A DNA stretch of 64,000 nt, taken from assembly GCA_029238935.1 (NCBI GenBank), contig JAQZBN010000003.1:94729-158728 (forward strand). The letters run 5' to 3'. Numbering within the stretch: position 1 is the stretch's first letter; each line of letters begins with the position of its first letter. A program made the position numbers and the translations under genes. Below are positions 51,468 to 61,530 of the stretch, piece after piece. The stretch is from Herbinix sp. GTDB lineage: Bacteria > Bacillota > Clostridia > Lachnospirales > Lachnospiraceae. Below the pieces are notes generated by a model, which was not told the origin of the DNA, did no database searches, and saw only the letters and a program-made list of their open reading frames with translations.

Positions 51468-53660
51468 TCACTTTCCTTTACTGCAAAGTTCTTCGTAGGC
51501 TGATTTCCATATCCCGTGGTAAACACCGATCTGTTCTTTTTCAAAACAACCGACCAGATAAATCATATCGATGCTGTTATAATTATGTTCGTAGAAGATA
51601 CTGATCTGATTTTTTCGATGATCTTGCTGCATCCGTTCCACCACATGATCAATAAAAGCATTGTTTTCATTGGCAAAGAAACAGATGTGTTTATTTAATT
51701 GAGAGCTTTGAACTACTTTCAAATAGAATTCCTGATTATCTAGGATGGTTCCATAAGCAAGGTTAAAGACATCGGATTGATCCTTTAGAATAAGAGAACC
51801 CTGACGAAAATCAAAGAGCCGTTTGACCATCTCTATGGTAAAATCCTCCTTAAAGCAGTCTTCCTCACAAAAATCCGCAGCATATTCTACGAGAAGCTGA
51901 TAAAAATAATTCACATCGATCCCATCCTCCGTGATCGCCTGGTTAATTCTTCTGTTTAACTCTTGAAACTTTACTTGATGCTTATTCCTTATCAAAGCAG
52001 AAAAAGTATAACTGTAATATTTCATCAAGTTTCCAACCCGAAGTGTTAACTCCTGATCCAGAGAAAGATTAATATTATCTTCCAACTCCTCCTGGGTATT
52101 TTGAATGAAGCAGAAGGATTTTTCGTATTTTTCCCGTATAAGCAAGGCTTCGGATAAGTATCCCTTAATGACCTGTAGTTTAAACTCTACACTGGCTTTC
52201 TTACAGAGCAGATTGATGTATTCTACCGCTAAGGAATAGAAGATAATCGGTTCTTTCGTTCCTTTCATTTTTTCTCTGATGTTCCTTGTAACTACGTCGT
52301 TGCCTAGCCACCGTTTCAAATCATTTTGAAATCCCAGGGTGATATCGGTATAATCCTTTACCATTTTATTTAGTTTGGCTAAGATTTTATTTTCATCCGA
52401 TAGCAGATGGTAGATCTCATAGATGGAGTGCCCCTGATCCCTACAGATGCCCTGAAGAACTTTTCTAAAATCGATTAGATTAGTTTCGAGCAGATCCTTT
52501 GCCTTAGCATCACATTTAAAATTGAGTTCATAAAAGATCTCCAGGTTAGTACCAAAGAGTTTTCCAAGTGCCTCTCGATTGGTCATCCCAACCAAATCCG
52601 ATGGTTTGATGTCATGATTCCGAATGATCGGATAAAAAAGATCGATCTCTTCTGACGATATTTCCCGAAAGCCTACCTTTTTACATAAGCTTTTTAGACT
52701 CTCCTCTGTGATAAATAGCTGTGAAAATATCTCATCGTCAACCGGTCGTATATTACCTTGCATTTCCTTTAATATCTGATGAAGTAGTACTAATTCAATC
52801 GAACGGTCTTGCTTTTCTAATTGCAGGTATCCCATGGAGAAGAAGGTCCTGTTATTTTCAATTGATTTAACATTCAATCGATCTTCCTGAAAAGAATTAC
52901 TCATATTGATTGCACTGATACCATCCTTCATGATAATCACATAGGCGATTGCCGACATAATCTTATCCATACAATTTTGATAGAGTACTCCCTGACTGTT
53001 CTTATTGGAGAGACAAAAGACATTATTAATGAGTTCCTGACTCATGGAAAGCTCCCCAAGCTCCTTTAGGGTTAAGTAAGAATAGGCATTCTTCTGTGTA
53101 TCGTACTGCTCCTTGATAAATTCATCCAGAATACAATAAACATCCAGATAGACATATTCAGGAAAATACTCCTCTAATTTATTTTTTAAAAGTTGGATTA
53201 AATTCTTTAGAACGGCTGCCATGGGATCTTCCGCTTTGATAATCAGATTAATGCGGATTCGTCCCGGTTCCTGATATTGATATTGAGCAACACAGTTATA
53301 GATTCGATTGATATAACGCTTCAGCTCACTCTGAACCATAGGGGAATTCTGAAATTTTTCTGCAAACATCTCCCTCTCTGTTACTCCGTATTTATTATCA
53401 TAAGCTACATCCATTATTTTAATAACCTGAAACCTATCGTCCTTATAATGTGAGGTCATCCCCTTACATAATAACTGGCAGAATTGAATCTTCTCAACCG
53501 TCCCGATATGTTTATCCAGCAAATTCATGAATACTCTGATATCTCCTGTAGAAAAGTCTCCTAAGAACAGATTCAGGATCGGTTTTTTTAACCGTACCTT
53601 CTCTATAGGATGAATGGTTTTCTTTTTTTGATCGGTCTGAATATAATCAATAATTCCCAT
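51468..53660 (-). CDS. Large helical protein of the GTPase system, unknown
   Basis: This 730-residue cytosolic protein starts MGIIDYIQTDQKKKTIHPIEKVRLKKPILNLFLGDFSTGDI. It is mostly helical, with a hydrophobic strand IRINLIIKAEDPMAAVLKNLI near residue 150 and a final alpha/beta segment ending in ISIFYEHNYNSIDMIYLVGCFEK. LFLGDFSTGD looks loop-like but lacks the Lys of a Walker A. No known family. It lies 90 bp after the tubulin-like gene; size and position suggest a structural partner of the tubulin-like or GTPase protein. Confidence 0.6.
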   Translation of the reverse strand: MGIIDYIQTDQKKKTIHPIEKVRLKKPILNLFLGDFSTGDIRVFMNLLDKHIGTVEKIQFCQLLCKGMTSHYKDDRFQVIKIMDVAYDNKYGVTEREMFAEKFQNSPMVQSELKRYINRIYNCVAQYQYQEPGRIRINLIIKAEDPMAAVLKNLIQLLKNKLEEYFPEYVYLDVYCILDEFIKEQYDTQKNAYSYLTLKELGELSMSQELINNVFCLSNKNSQGVLYQNCMDKIMSAIAYVIIMKDGISAINMSNSFQEDRLNVKSIENNRTFFSMGYLQLEKQDRSIELVLLHQILKEMQGNIRPVDDEIFSQLFITEESLKSLCKKVGFREISSEEIDLFYPIIRNHDIKPSDLVGMTNREALGKLFGTNLEIFYELNFKCDAKAKDLLETNLIDFRKVLQGICRDQGHSIYEIYHLLSDENKILAKLNKMVKDYTDITLGFQNDLKRWLGNDVVTRNIREKMKGTKEPIIFYSLAVEYINLLCKKASVEFKLQVIKGYLSEALLIREKYEKSFCFIQNTQEELEDNINLSLDQELTLRVGNLMKYYSYTFSALIRNKHQVKFQELNRRINQAITEDGIDVNYFYQLLVEYAADFCEEDCFKEDFTIEMVKRLFDFRQGSLILKDQSDVFNLAYGTILDNQEFYLKVVQSSQLNKHICFFANENNAFIDHVVERMQQDHRKNQISIFYEHNYNSIDMIYLVGCFEKEQIGVYHGIWKSAYEELCSKGK

Positions 53661-53750
53661 ACTGCTTTTCCTTTCTACAAGAAGATATCAAGTTATTTTT
53701 CATCTAAATTTTCTCTTATTCTCATAACGGTTGCTATTTAGCATAAAAAC

Positions 53751-56700
53751 TTAATATAAATTCCGAAATGTAAATAATTCATGTTTTGCTTCCTCTGTAA
53801 TCATTTGATAGAACTGAAGCTTTGCAATTCCCTGATCCTTAACTCCCAGGTAGTTTTCGTTCAACTCATTACGATTTTCCTGCATTCTGTCAGCGAATTG
53901 CTCCAGTGATTCAATTATCTTACTGCGTGTTTCTTCTGAAACACTATCCTTTTGCTTTAGAGCCCGCAGTATCATCTCATCCCGTATCTTCTCCTCCATA
54001 GTTAAAAAACCGTGGAAGGTATAAAATTCAATATACTGATCCTCAATCCCGTGGAATTGATATAAATTCTTCTCTGCCCCATCCTTTGCTATATATTTGC
54101 TGGAATTTTTAACAATGCAACCAGTGTAGATACAGCGGATAAATTGTCTAATGAGCAGTGTAATATTCTCATATTTCTTCAGCTTCTCGATCACGTTTAA
54201 GCATGCTTCATGATTCTTTACCATCTCGGCAATCCGTTCTCTTCCTCCGATCATCTTAATAAAGATGTTCTTTGCATACTCATCATTCGGTGTCACACCA
54301 TCCTCAAGAAAGACAATGTCATACAATTTAAAACTGCTCATCATTCTCTGACTTCCTGTAAGCTTCTCCCGAATAATATTTAAGCACTTTGTAACCTTAA
54401 CAGCATCGTTAAATTCACTGTCTAGGTCGATCTGCTGATCCTTTAATATTCCTTCCCAGCCTACCAAGTCACCGTATTTGCAGATAAAGGTTAGAATACC
54501 TGGGTCATAAACGATATAACCGTATTCTTTGGCTTTATCAAAAATAGTTTTATACTCAGCGTTTATTTTCGCTTCGCGTGGGTTTTTATGACCGGAAGTC
54601 CAAGTAGTTTCAAAGTTCGGGGACGGTAAGCTCTTCCAATTCTTATTCTTCTCATAAAGATGTATTCCATTGGTCATGATCGAAGCCTCATAGGCGTCTT
54701 CGCATTGATCCAGTTCAGCATACTCGTAGAGAGGAATTGCAATATCGAAATTCAGCATGAAGACCCGTTCTGAGATACCGCTCTTCTTCACCTGGGACTT
54801 TTTGCCTGACATATAGAGCATCGCTGCATTTAAAATCTGCGGAGCATTTTCCGGAATGGAAAGGACCGTATAACGAGGTGCAGAAATCGGCATTCCGCCC
54901 ATCTCCGGCTTCATCGGGAACATTACCTTCGCTTTCTTATTTAATTCTTGAAGGATCTCCCCATAGAAAGAAGATCTGCTCTTACCTTGATGCATTGCTA
55001 TAAACTCCATGTAATAATCCATACCCTTATCCAGGATATTCTTAAAGCTTTCCGATATGTATTCATTGATCGCATCGACCACATCGGCTCTGGTCTTACC
55101 GGTCCAAAGCTCCGGATTCTCAATCAGGTTCTGGTAGAATAGTCGAACCACTTTTGCGAAATCTATTCTCAAATAAGGATCGGTCTGCATCCTGCCCATA
55201 ATCTCGCTAATAAATTCCGGTGCACTAACAAGATACCAGGACAGAACCGTATTATTATCCGAATATTGTATTGAGGTAGCTGTATTGATTTTTCCATATT
55301 TCTGGAACAGCTTCTTTAAGGTCTCAAATAATTCCGCAATTGAGGAATAGATCTCATTATTGACCTCTAATACCAACTTATAGATTTTTGCATATGCTGC
55401 CGCCATACATTCCAATACATGGTTGGTGAGAATGGCATTGTAATATTTATCACAGGCCTTTGCATAATTTTCACGTACCTTCTTCTTATGCTCCAGCAGC
55501 CCTTTATTCATCAAATCACTTAATGCACTTTTCATCTCTGCTTCATAAGCATCCAGCTGGATGGAATCAAATCTTCTTCCCAGCAGTCTTAACCTGGTTC
55601 TCTCAAGATAGGAGCTGACACTATTACTACCTGCCGGATTGTATAATAAAAGCTGTGTAAATACAGGACCCTTATTAATATCTTTAAAATAGGTATTGAT
55701 GATATTATTCTTATCCTTTAATAAAACTTCAAAATCCTTTACTTTGGTTTCTACCATATTATTCAGTACTTCGATCTGCCTCTTTGTAACACCCTTATAT
55801 TCTGTCTCCAGAGCGGAAGAAGCCTGCCTGATCTTCTCAAAGGTATAAGATACAAAATCCGGCCTTGGAGGCATTGCTCTTCGAAATTCCCGTTCTACCG
55901 CGCCTTCGTCCAAGCCGAGATTCCTCACCATCTCTTCCACATCCCGCTCTGTAGGGTCACTATTGTATAACCGCTCCGCCTCTTCAAACATGATGTAAGT
56001 CATATAACTCATTAAGTCATCAATCGGCAAGAATGCGGTCGAAGCACCAACCACATTATAGATATAGTTCACCGGATGCTTTGCAGAACCTAGGGAATTT
56101 ACGAAAGTACTGCCATTGCTCATAATATTGGAGATAAAGGAGTTAATCGTAAATTTACCTCCGTTATCCGCTTCCTCAAAGGCTATAAAGTTAACTACAG
56201 TTTCAGCTGCGATGCTAAGAGCATATTCATAGGGAGAATCCGAATAAATCGTGCCGTCGCTATCCCTGGAGGAAATGAAAAGACAAATGTTAAACGGTCC
56301 TTCATTGGTTTTATTGACTTTAAAATTCGGCCCATAGCCCTGTTCAAAATAATCCTTGGACCGTTCCATGTTCATGAGATAATCCAATTCCTTCAGTGCT
56401 GCATACCCGTTTCTTTTAATGTTGGCGGCAATGACATCATTACCTATCCCCACATTAATTAAGGAGACATCCGGCAGGAATAAAAGACCGATATTTTCTA
56501 CATTTCTGGAGTACTCTTCTGCAACCTTTCGAATCATATATGGAATATCAATAAAGGTTCCACTGCCGGTTCCACCGCTGATACCTGCTAATATAAATAC
56601 GGAGATTGGCACATTAGCACCATACCCTCTGGTAACTCTGCTGATTTTCTTTCGGATAGCATCAATGATAATGTTGCTGTTTAAGAACAGCATTAACCGG

Positions 56701-57155
56701 CCTGCCTGACGAACACCTCTTGCTCCATGTATGATCGATGAGATTGGAAGATCCTCGCAGAGCCACTCATCCGCATCCTCCATTAAAAAGGTTTTTCTTG
56801 CTTTTAAAATCTTGGCAATATCCCTATTCTGAAATAAAAAGAATTCCTCTAATTCTTTATTTAACTTAATACCTTCATACTCTGCCTGCTCATTGGCATC
56901 ATCGGTATCAATGGCAAGGTACTCTACATTATCCGGCTTTTCCTTCCATTCTCCCGAAGGGCTTTTGCAATTAATTCTTGTGTTGATCATTTTCTTAGTA
57001 CGTATTAAGGCATCTACACCTGTACCACCAAGTCCTACGATCAAAATGGGTGCTTTAATCGTCTCTGCCTTCGTCACTACTGCTTTGAGCTTGCAATCTC
57101 TGTCAAAATCAAGCCTAGCTTCTAATTTATCTCTTACATCCTTGCTTAATCCCAT
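53751..57155 (-). CDS. Tubulin-like NTPase (Tubulin_2 type)
   Basis: This 1134-residue protein has, near its N-terminus, APILIVGLGGTGVDALIRTKKMI, the first nucleotide-binding loop. At about residues 190-205 comes ISVFILAGISGGTGSGTFID, the tubulin/FtsZ signature GGTGSG. The C-terminal 700 residues are helical, with a segment ISAPRYTVLSIPENAPQIL. This long, divergent form is annotated as a tubulin-like domain protein in many bacteria and occurs near vWA and GTPase genes. It may form filaments or a scaffold. Start ATG 57155 has GGAGGGTG upstream. It lies 24 bp after the vWA gene. Confidence 0.85.
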   Translation of the reverse strand: MGLSKDVRDKLEARLDFDRDCKLKAVVTKAETIKAPILIVGLGGTGVDALIRTKKMINTRINCKSPSGEWKEKPDNVEYLAIDTDDANEQAEYEGIKLNKELEEFFLFQNRDIAKILKARKTFLMEDADEWLCEDLPISSIIHGARGVRQAGRLMLFLNSNIIIDAIRKKISRVTRGYGANVPISVFILAGISGGTGSGTFIDIPYMIRKVAEEYSRNVENIGLLFLPDVSLINVGIGNDVIAANIKRNGYAALKELDYLMNMERSKDYFEQGYGPNFKVNKTNEGPFNICLFISSRDSDGTIYSDSPYEYALSIAAETVVNFIAFEEADNGGKFTINSFISNIMSNGSTFVNSLGSAKHPVNYIYNVVGASTAFLPIDDLMSYMTYIMFEEAERLYNSDPTERDVEEMVRNLGLDEGAVEREFRRAMPPRPDFVSYTFEKIRQASSALETEYKGVTKRQIEVLNNMVETKVKDFEVLLKDKNNIINTYFKDINKGPVFTQLLLYNPAGSNSVSSYLERTRLRLLGRRFDSIQLDAYEAEMKSALSDLMNKGLLEHKKKVRENYAKACDKYYNAILTNHVLECMAAAYAKIYKLVLEVNNEIYSSIAELFETLKKLFQKYGKINTATSIQYSDNNTVLSWYLVSAPEFISEIMGRMQTDPYLRIDFAKVVRLFYQNLIENPELWTGKTRADVVDAINEYISESFKNILDKGMDYYMEFIAMHQGKSRSSFYGEILQELNKKAKVMFPMKPEMGGMPISAPRYTVLSIPENAPQILNAAMLYMSGKKSQVKKSGISERVFMLNFDIAIPLYEYAELDQCEDAYEASIMTNGIHLYEKNKNWKSLPSPNFETTWTSGHKNPREAKINAEYKTIFDKAKEYGYIVYDPGILTFICKYGDLVGWEGILKDQQIDLDSEFNDAVKVTKCLNIIREKLTGSQRMMSSFKLYDIVFLEDGVTPNDEYAKNIFIKMIGGRERIAEMVKNHEACLNVIEKLKKYENITLLIRQFIRCIYTGCIVKNSSKYIAKDGAEKNLYQFHGIEDQYIEFYTFHGFLTMEEKIRDEMILRALKQKDSVSEETRSKIIESLEQFADRMQENRNELNENYLGVKDQGIAKLQFYQMITEEAKHELFTFRNLY

Positions 57156-57179
57156 GACACACCCTCCAAACGTTTCCTA

Positions 57180-59264
57180 TTAATAATTCTGATATTCGTA
57201 TTCCAAGCGAACATGCACGCAATTCGCACCTTGATCATCCGTAAATTCTACATACTCCTTATCACCAATGGTGGCGTCTCTGCTTTCTGTATATCCATAT
57301 GATAAGCTCATTCTATACTTTGATTTATTCTCGATTCGGATACAAGGTCCATCCTGAAAGGACGGATAGATCGTAATATCCTTAATTTCCTTGGTATTAA
57401 GGTGAGAATCCCCAAGAATCTCACTTAACCGTAATCTTCCCTTACGAAATAATAACTCATACCGCTTTCGCTCTACTCTTTGGTCAGGTAAATCAATGGT
57501 ATAATAAAGCCTTCCTTCGAAGGGAAGCTTCATTGTTTTTATTCTCTTAAGAAGCATAATAAAACTTACAAGGACCAAGATTAAAAGTGTTATTCCTCCT
57601 ACGATCGGAAGAATGCTGGTGATAAGAACATCGGTCCAAACATCAAGCAAAATCTCACAGGTGCCACCCTTTCCATCCTGTACAAGAATTGTTAGTTTAC
57701 CAGAACCGTTGTTCTTTGGAGTAATCTGTAATATTCCATCCTTCATTACAACCTTCACAAGCTTATGATCGTATTCGGTGATTTGATAGGTTAACAAATC
57801 ACCATCCGGATCATTAGCATAACCAGAAAGTTCTACATTCTTAGATTTTCCAAAGATTACAAAACCTGTGAACTCTATTTTATCCAGATTCCCAGTGGTA
57901 AACTCTGGATTATGATTTTCTTTTACAGGCTCAGATTTTGGTACTTCCGGCACCGGTTCGGGAGCCTTTGTTGGAGTCAGTGTCGGTTGTGGTACAATCA
58001 TTTTAAATGCAACAGGTTCCGAAATTCGGTAGAAGCTTTCATTCTCTACTCTAAGTGTAGCAAAATATTCGCCTTCCTCCTCTATCTGAACATCGCCTTG
58101 AAACTCAGCTCCATTTATTCTTGCTGGAAATTCCTTACTGTTTCCATTTGAATCTTCTACGATAACGGTTGCCGTAAAGTTTTGATAGAACTCTTCCTCA
58201 GTTATGGGGGAACCCTCCACTTCCAGATGTCCCCTTATCGTAATGTCATCACCTGGTTTATATTCCATTTGTTCGATCGGGTCGATTACCAGTGATACAT
58301 CATAATTGAAAAGCAGATTGATCTGAACTTTACAGCCCTTTACTCCATTCAGCTCTAAAAACCAATTCCCTTGTCTGGGGCTTTTTATCTTTAATAACGA
58401 ATAATTTTTTGATTTAGCTAAAATAACCTTGTCATTGTCAATGGTTTCGATATTCCCTTCCGGATTCGTAAGCTCAATATCCTCCAATAACTCAGTGGAA
58501 AGCATGATGACATTGGCTTCCAGAATACTTTCATTGGGAATTTTAATGGGAATTGTGGTTTTATTGGTTCCGGTAAGTTCCACCGTACCAAGATCGTGGA
58601 TTTTAGAATTAATAAAATCAGCAAAGATTTCATTAAAGATATTTGGTAAGTTCACCGCACTGTCCACGATATAAGAATTCGCTCCTGTTTTTTCTGCCAT
58701 TTTACTAATTAGATCCTTGTCTACACTTTGGTCGGCATTGAGTCCGATCGTATAGATGGGATATTGACCGGTGGCAGCATTTACAACTTCCCATACTTCT
58801 GCTTCTGACTGCTCCTGTGTCCTTTGCAGGGTCTTCTTATCAAAGTCAATTCGTCCATCGGTGAAGAGGAGCATCATGCTATTTTCTTTCAACTGATCCA
58901 ATAAGAGGTTTCCTTCTGTCATGGCAAGTCCAATATCGGTATCATCGCTGTAGGTCAGCCCTTCAATGGCTTGTTTGATTTTTTCTTTATCTTGTGATTC
59001 TTTGATGGATGTAAGTGGAATCGATAAGGTAATCTTATCACTAAATCCAATCACTCCTACCCTGGATTCATTACTCTCCATCATATCAATAAAAAGCTTT
59101 GCTGCTTCTATGGCAACTCTGTTTGTATCAGATTCCTTCATGGATCCGCTGGTGTCAATCACAAGGACTACATCCATTCCTGATTTATCATGATCCGCAG
59201 ATGCGGTTGCTGCCATTATAAATAGTATAGCAATTCCGAGGATTGCTAAAATACGCAGCTTCAT
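57180..59264 (-). CDS. Membrane-anchored von Willebrand factor A protein
   Basis: This 694-residue protein has a signal peptide (MKLRILAILGIAILFIMAATASA), then a vWA domain (about 28-220) with the MIDAS DTSGSMKESD, plus MLLFTDGRID. Ig- or cadherin-like beta domains follow (PNDPDGDLLTYQIT-type: YANDPDGDLLTYQITEYDHK), then a TM helix (about 555-577) and a cytosolic C-terminal domain of about 110 residues. The vWA domain is therefore outside, binding a ligand through divalent metal, and the tail inside could signal to the tubulin/GTPase proteins. It lies 18 bp after the first gene of the operon. GGGGGAG precedes the ATG. Confidence 0.88.
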   Translation of the reverse strand: MKLRILAILGIAILFIMAATASADHDKSGMDVVLVIDTSGSMKESDTNRVAIEAAKLFIDMMESNESRVGVIGFSDKITLSIPLTSIKESQDKEKIKQAIEGLTYSDDTDIGLAMTEGNLLLDQLKENSMMLLFTDGRIDFDKKTLQRTQEQSEAEVWEVVNAATGQYPIYTIGLNADQSVDKDLISKMAEKTGANSYIVDSAVNLPNIFNEIFADFINSKIHDLGTVELTGTNKTTIPIKIPNESILEANVIMLSTELLEDIELTNPEGNIETIDNDKVILAKSKNYSLLKIKSPRQGNWFLELNGVKGCKVQINLLFNYDVSLVIDPIEQMEYKPGDDITIRGHLEVEGSPITEEEFYQNFTATVIVEDSNGNSKEFPARINGAEFQGDVQIEEEGEYFATLRVENESFYRISEPVAFKMIVPQPTLTPTKAPEPVPEVPKSEPVKENHNPEFTTGNLDKIEFTGFVIFGKSKNVELSGYANDPDGDLLTYQITEYDHKLVKVVMKDGILQITPKNNGSGKLTILVQDGKGGTCEILLDVWTDVLITSILPIVGGITLLILVLVSFIMLLKRIKTMKLPFEGRLYYTIDLPDQRVERKRYELLFRKGRLRLSEILGDSHLNTKEIKDITIYPSFQDGPCIRIENKSKYRMSLSYGYTESRDATIGDKEYVEFTDDQGANCVHVRLEYEYQNY

Positions 59265-59281
59265 AGTTTCTCCCCCTCCCC

Positions 59282-60973
59282 TTACTCATAGATTGCTATC
59301 TCACTTAAGGTAGTATCGTTGTACATGGAACCTCGGTAAATGGATAAAATCTCAAGTCGCAGGAAGTTTGTTTGAACCGGTTGACTTAATGTAATTTCAA
59401 TTCCTGTCGGTGCATAGACATCTTCCAGTGTAATCTCCTCTTCGAACCCATTTGACAAGCGCAGCCTTACACTTTTAACTCGATTATAATTGTTGTAGCT
59501 TTCATAGCTGTTTGCATTACCATTGATAATTCTAATTCTGGAAATCGTCGCTTCCTCAAATATCATAGTGATTTTTTCCCCGATTCCATCATCGGATTTC
59601 CCTTCCTGCCAATATGTCTTGCAGTTATTATCATACAGAGAATTAGCTCCATGGGTTGCACCATCCTTCTGATCAAACTGAGATGTTGCTTCTCCCTGTG
59701 TGATGGTTACTTCAGCAGGATCCAGATATGTTAAAGCAGTTACATCTAGATATCCGGTCTGATGATCCTCTGTCTTAAACCTACGCCAAACTTTCCCCTC
59801 CAGCAATTCTTCTTCTCCTACAGCCTTCACTACGGTACCATTCATAAGCCGATCGACCATAGTCGCATTCACTGCAGGTTCCTGACGAAGTACTGCAAGA
59901 GTCTCTACGACCAGATATTTTTCTGGAGTAATACCGAAGAGCTTCCCTGCCTTCGCTAGGACCTTTTGATCATAGGTGTTAAATTCATTCAGCTTTAATC
60001 GAAATTTTTCTGAGGTAAGTCCTATCAAAAATACAGTCACCAATACCATTATAAAAATACTGAATTTACCTATGCTTTGCTCTTTGATGCGAGTTTTCTT
60101 CTGCCGATTTACATCTTTGATAAGATATTGTGCTAGAGTGATAAGGTAAAATCGGTGTTTTAAGTTCGATTGCAGCTCGTTTCCTTCTTTCACGCTTTGC
60201 ATATGTAATAACATTTGACTCTGCTTTTCCAGATCATTTTTCGTTATCATAAGCTCGTCATGAGCTTTGATTAGCTGCCTATATTGACGGGTTATTTTAT
60301 TCGCTTTTACCGCTTGATAGGCTTCACGGATTGCTTTTATGAAGAAGAATAGCAGGAAGAAAAATATCATACTAAGTAAAACGAATGTTCCGGTGGTCTC
60401 TTGTTGAATATGATAATATCGTTTGATGTGTTCCTTTCCGATATTTAAAAAGAATAGACTGATCGTAATAAGAACCAGTAAAATACCGGCAAAAACCATA
60501 TTGGGCTTTTTCTTTTTCTTCTGAAGGAAACCATGTTTTTCCTCTAACCCATGAGCTGTTGCCTCCACTATAACCCGAAAATCCTCAATCATTTTTAATG
60601 CTTCCGCTTTATCTTGGCTGTGATCTGCGGATGGTATGGGTAATCCCTGTTCCTTCAAAAATTTTATAGGAACCGGAATTCCGTAATTATTATTAACGAA
60701 GAAGTATTCCGGGTGGTGTGTAATGATTTGTCTTAAATTAACTGCACTTATTCCATTCAGTGAGGTCAGGGGATTATTGGACAGCATCTGGTAAAATTTT
60801 AGGTAGTATTGCTTGAGATTTTCGATATCTTCATTGTTTTCTACTTTTGCTCTGCTTAGTTTGCTCTTTAGTTCTCTTGCTTCTTGTGTAAGAAACTCAT
60901 ACTGATCCAGATTTTTCTGCAGCCAGATACAATTGGTACTTTTGACTCCATTTTTCAACATGTCTGCATCCAC
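59282..60973 (-). CDS. Three-TM protein with SH3-like and discoidin-like outer domains
   Basis: This 563-residue protein starts at GTG 60973, with AGGAGG 8 bases upstream. The N-terminal 150 residues are cytosolic and helical; TM helices lie at about 158-178, 195-215 and 296-316. The outer region has an SH3-like domain (LAVLRQEPAVNATMVDRLM, WRRFKTEDHQTGYLDV) and a C-terminal discoidin-like domain (DNNCKTYWQEGKSDDGIGE, VKSVRLRLSNGFEEEI), related to the glycan-binding domain seen in NADase-type toxins and wall proteins. It should bind cell-wall glycans. It is the promoter-proximal gene of the GTPase system and probably its envelope sensor. Confidence 0.8.
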   Translation of the reverse strand: MDADMLKNGVKSTNCIWLQKNLDQYEFLTQEARELKSKLSRAKVENNEDIENLKQYYLKFYQMLSNNPLTSLNGISAVNLRQIITHHPEYFFVNNNYGIPVPIKFLKEQGLPIPSADHSQDKAEALKMIEDFRVIVEATAHGLEEKHGFLQKKKKKPNMVFAGILLVLITISLFFLNIGKEHIKRYYHIQQETTGTFVLLSMIFFFLLFFFIKAIREAYQAVKANKITRQYRQLIKAHDELMITKNDLEKQSQMLLHMQSVKEGNELQSNLKHRFYLITLAQYLIKDVNRQKKTRIKEQSIGKFSIFIMVLVTVFLIGLTSEKFRLKLNEFNTYDQKVLAKAGKLFGITPEKYLVVETLAVLRQEPAVNATMVDRLMNGTVVKAVGEEELLEGKVWRRFKTEDHQTGYLDVTALTYLDPAEVTITQGEATSQFDQKDGATHGANSLYDNNCKTYWQEGKSDDGIGEKITMIFEEATISRIRIINGNANSYESYNNYNRVKSVRLRLSNGFEEEITLEDVYAPTGIEITLSQPVQTNFLRLEILSIYRGSMYNDTTLSEIAIYE

Positions 60974-61530
60974 TGATCACACCTCCTGTGGTTTTATTCT
61001 TTTGGTATTGGTTGGTTATTTTATTGATAAACGCTATTTATTGATTTTTTGGGATATAGGAATAATTGGTTTTATGGTTCTTTGGTTTATGGTTCTTTGG
61101 TATATGGTTCTTATATTTTTGGTCTTTCGCTTTTGGTTATTTCGTTTTTGGTACTTTGGTCTCTGGTGCTTTGGCTTCTGGTTCTTTCGTTTCTGATTCT
61201 TTGGTTTTTGGTTCTTTCGTTTATGATTTTTTGTTTCTGATTTTTTCGTTTATGATTCTTTGGTTTATGATTCTTTAGTTTATGATTCTTTGTTTATGAT
61301 TCTTTGTTTATGATTTCTTTAGTCTATGATTTCTTTAGTCTATGATTTCTTTAGTCTATGATTTCTTTAGTCTATGATTCTATGATTTCTGGGTTTTGAG
61401 ATATGCATTTTTGTTTATGATCCTTCGGTGTTATGTAGTTTATGCTTTATTTAGTTTAGTTTTTGATTTTTGTTTTCCATCTTTCGATTTAATAGAATGG
61501 TCTAATCAACTACTGTTTATCTAGAGTGAT
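60974..61530. other. 557-bp intergenic region, T-rich repeats
   Basis: Almost wholly T-rich, with degenerate 14-17-bp units (TTTGGTTTATGGTTC, TTTATGATTCTTTG type) from about 61060 to 61410 and a clean 16-bp repeat inside. It should contain the promoter and leader of the seven-gene GTPase operon (minus strand), but I could not pick the promoter. Open frames here are low-complexity translations of the repeats. Confidence 0.75.
61321..61368. repeat. 16-bp tandem repeat, three perfect units
   Basis: Three perfect copies of AGTCTATGATTTCTTT (61321-61336, 61337-61352, 61353-61368) with a fourth partial copy, inside a wider degenerate T-rich array. Confidence 0.92.

Noticed and set aside
60933-61278. 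Several overlapping frames of 60-87 codons rich in Trp, Phe and Leu
   Set aside because: All three plus-strand frames are open because the region is a T/G-rich degenerate repeat; this is not evidence of coding.
61321-61368. CRISPR or phage attachment site
   Set aside because: Tandem units without spacers, no integrase or tRNA nearby.
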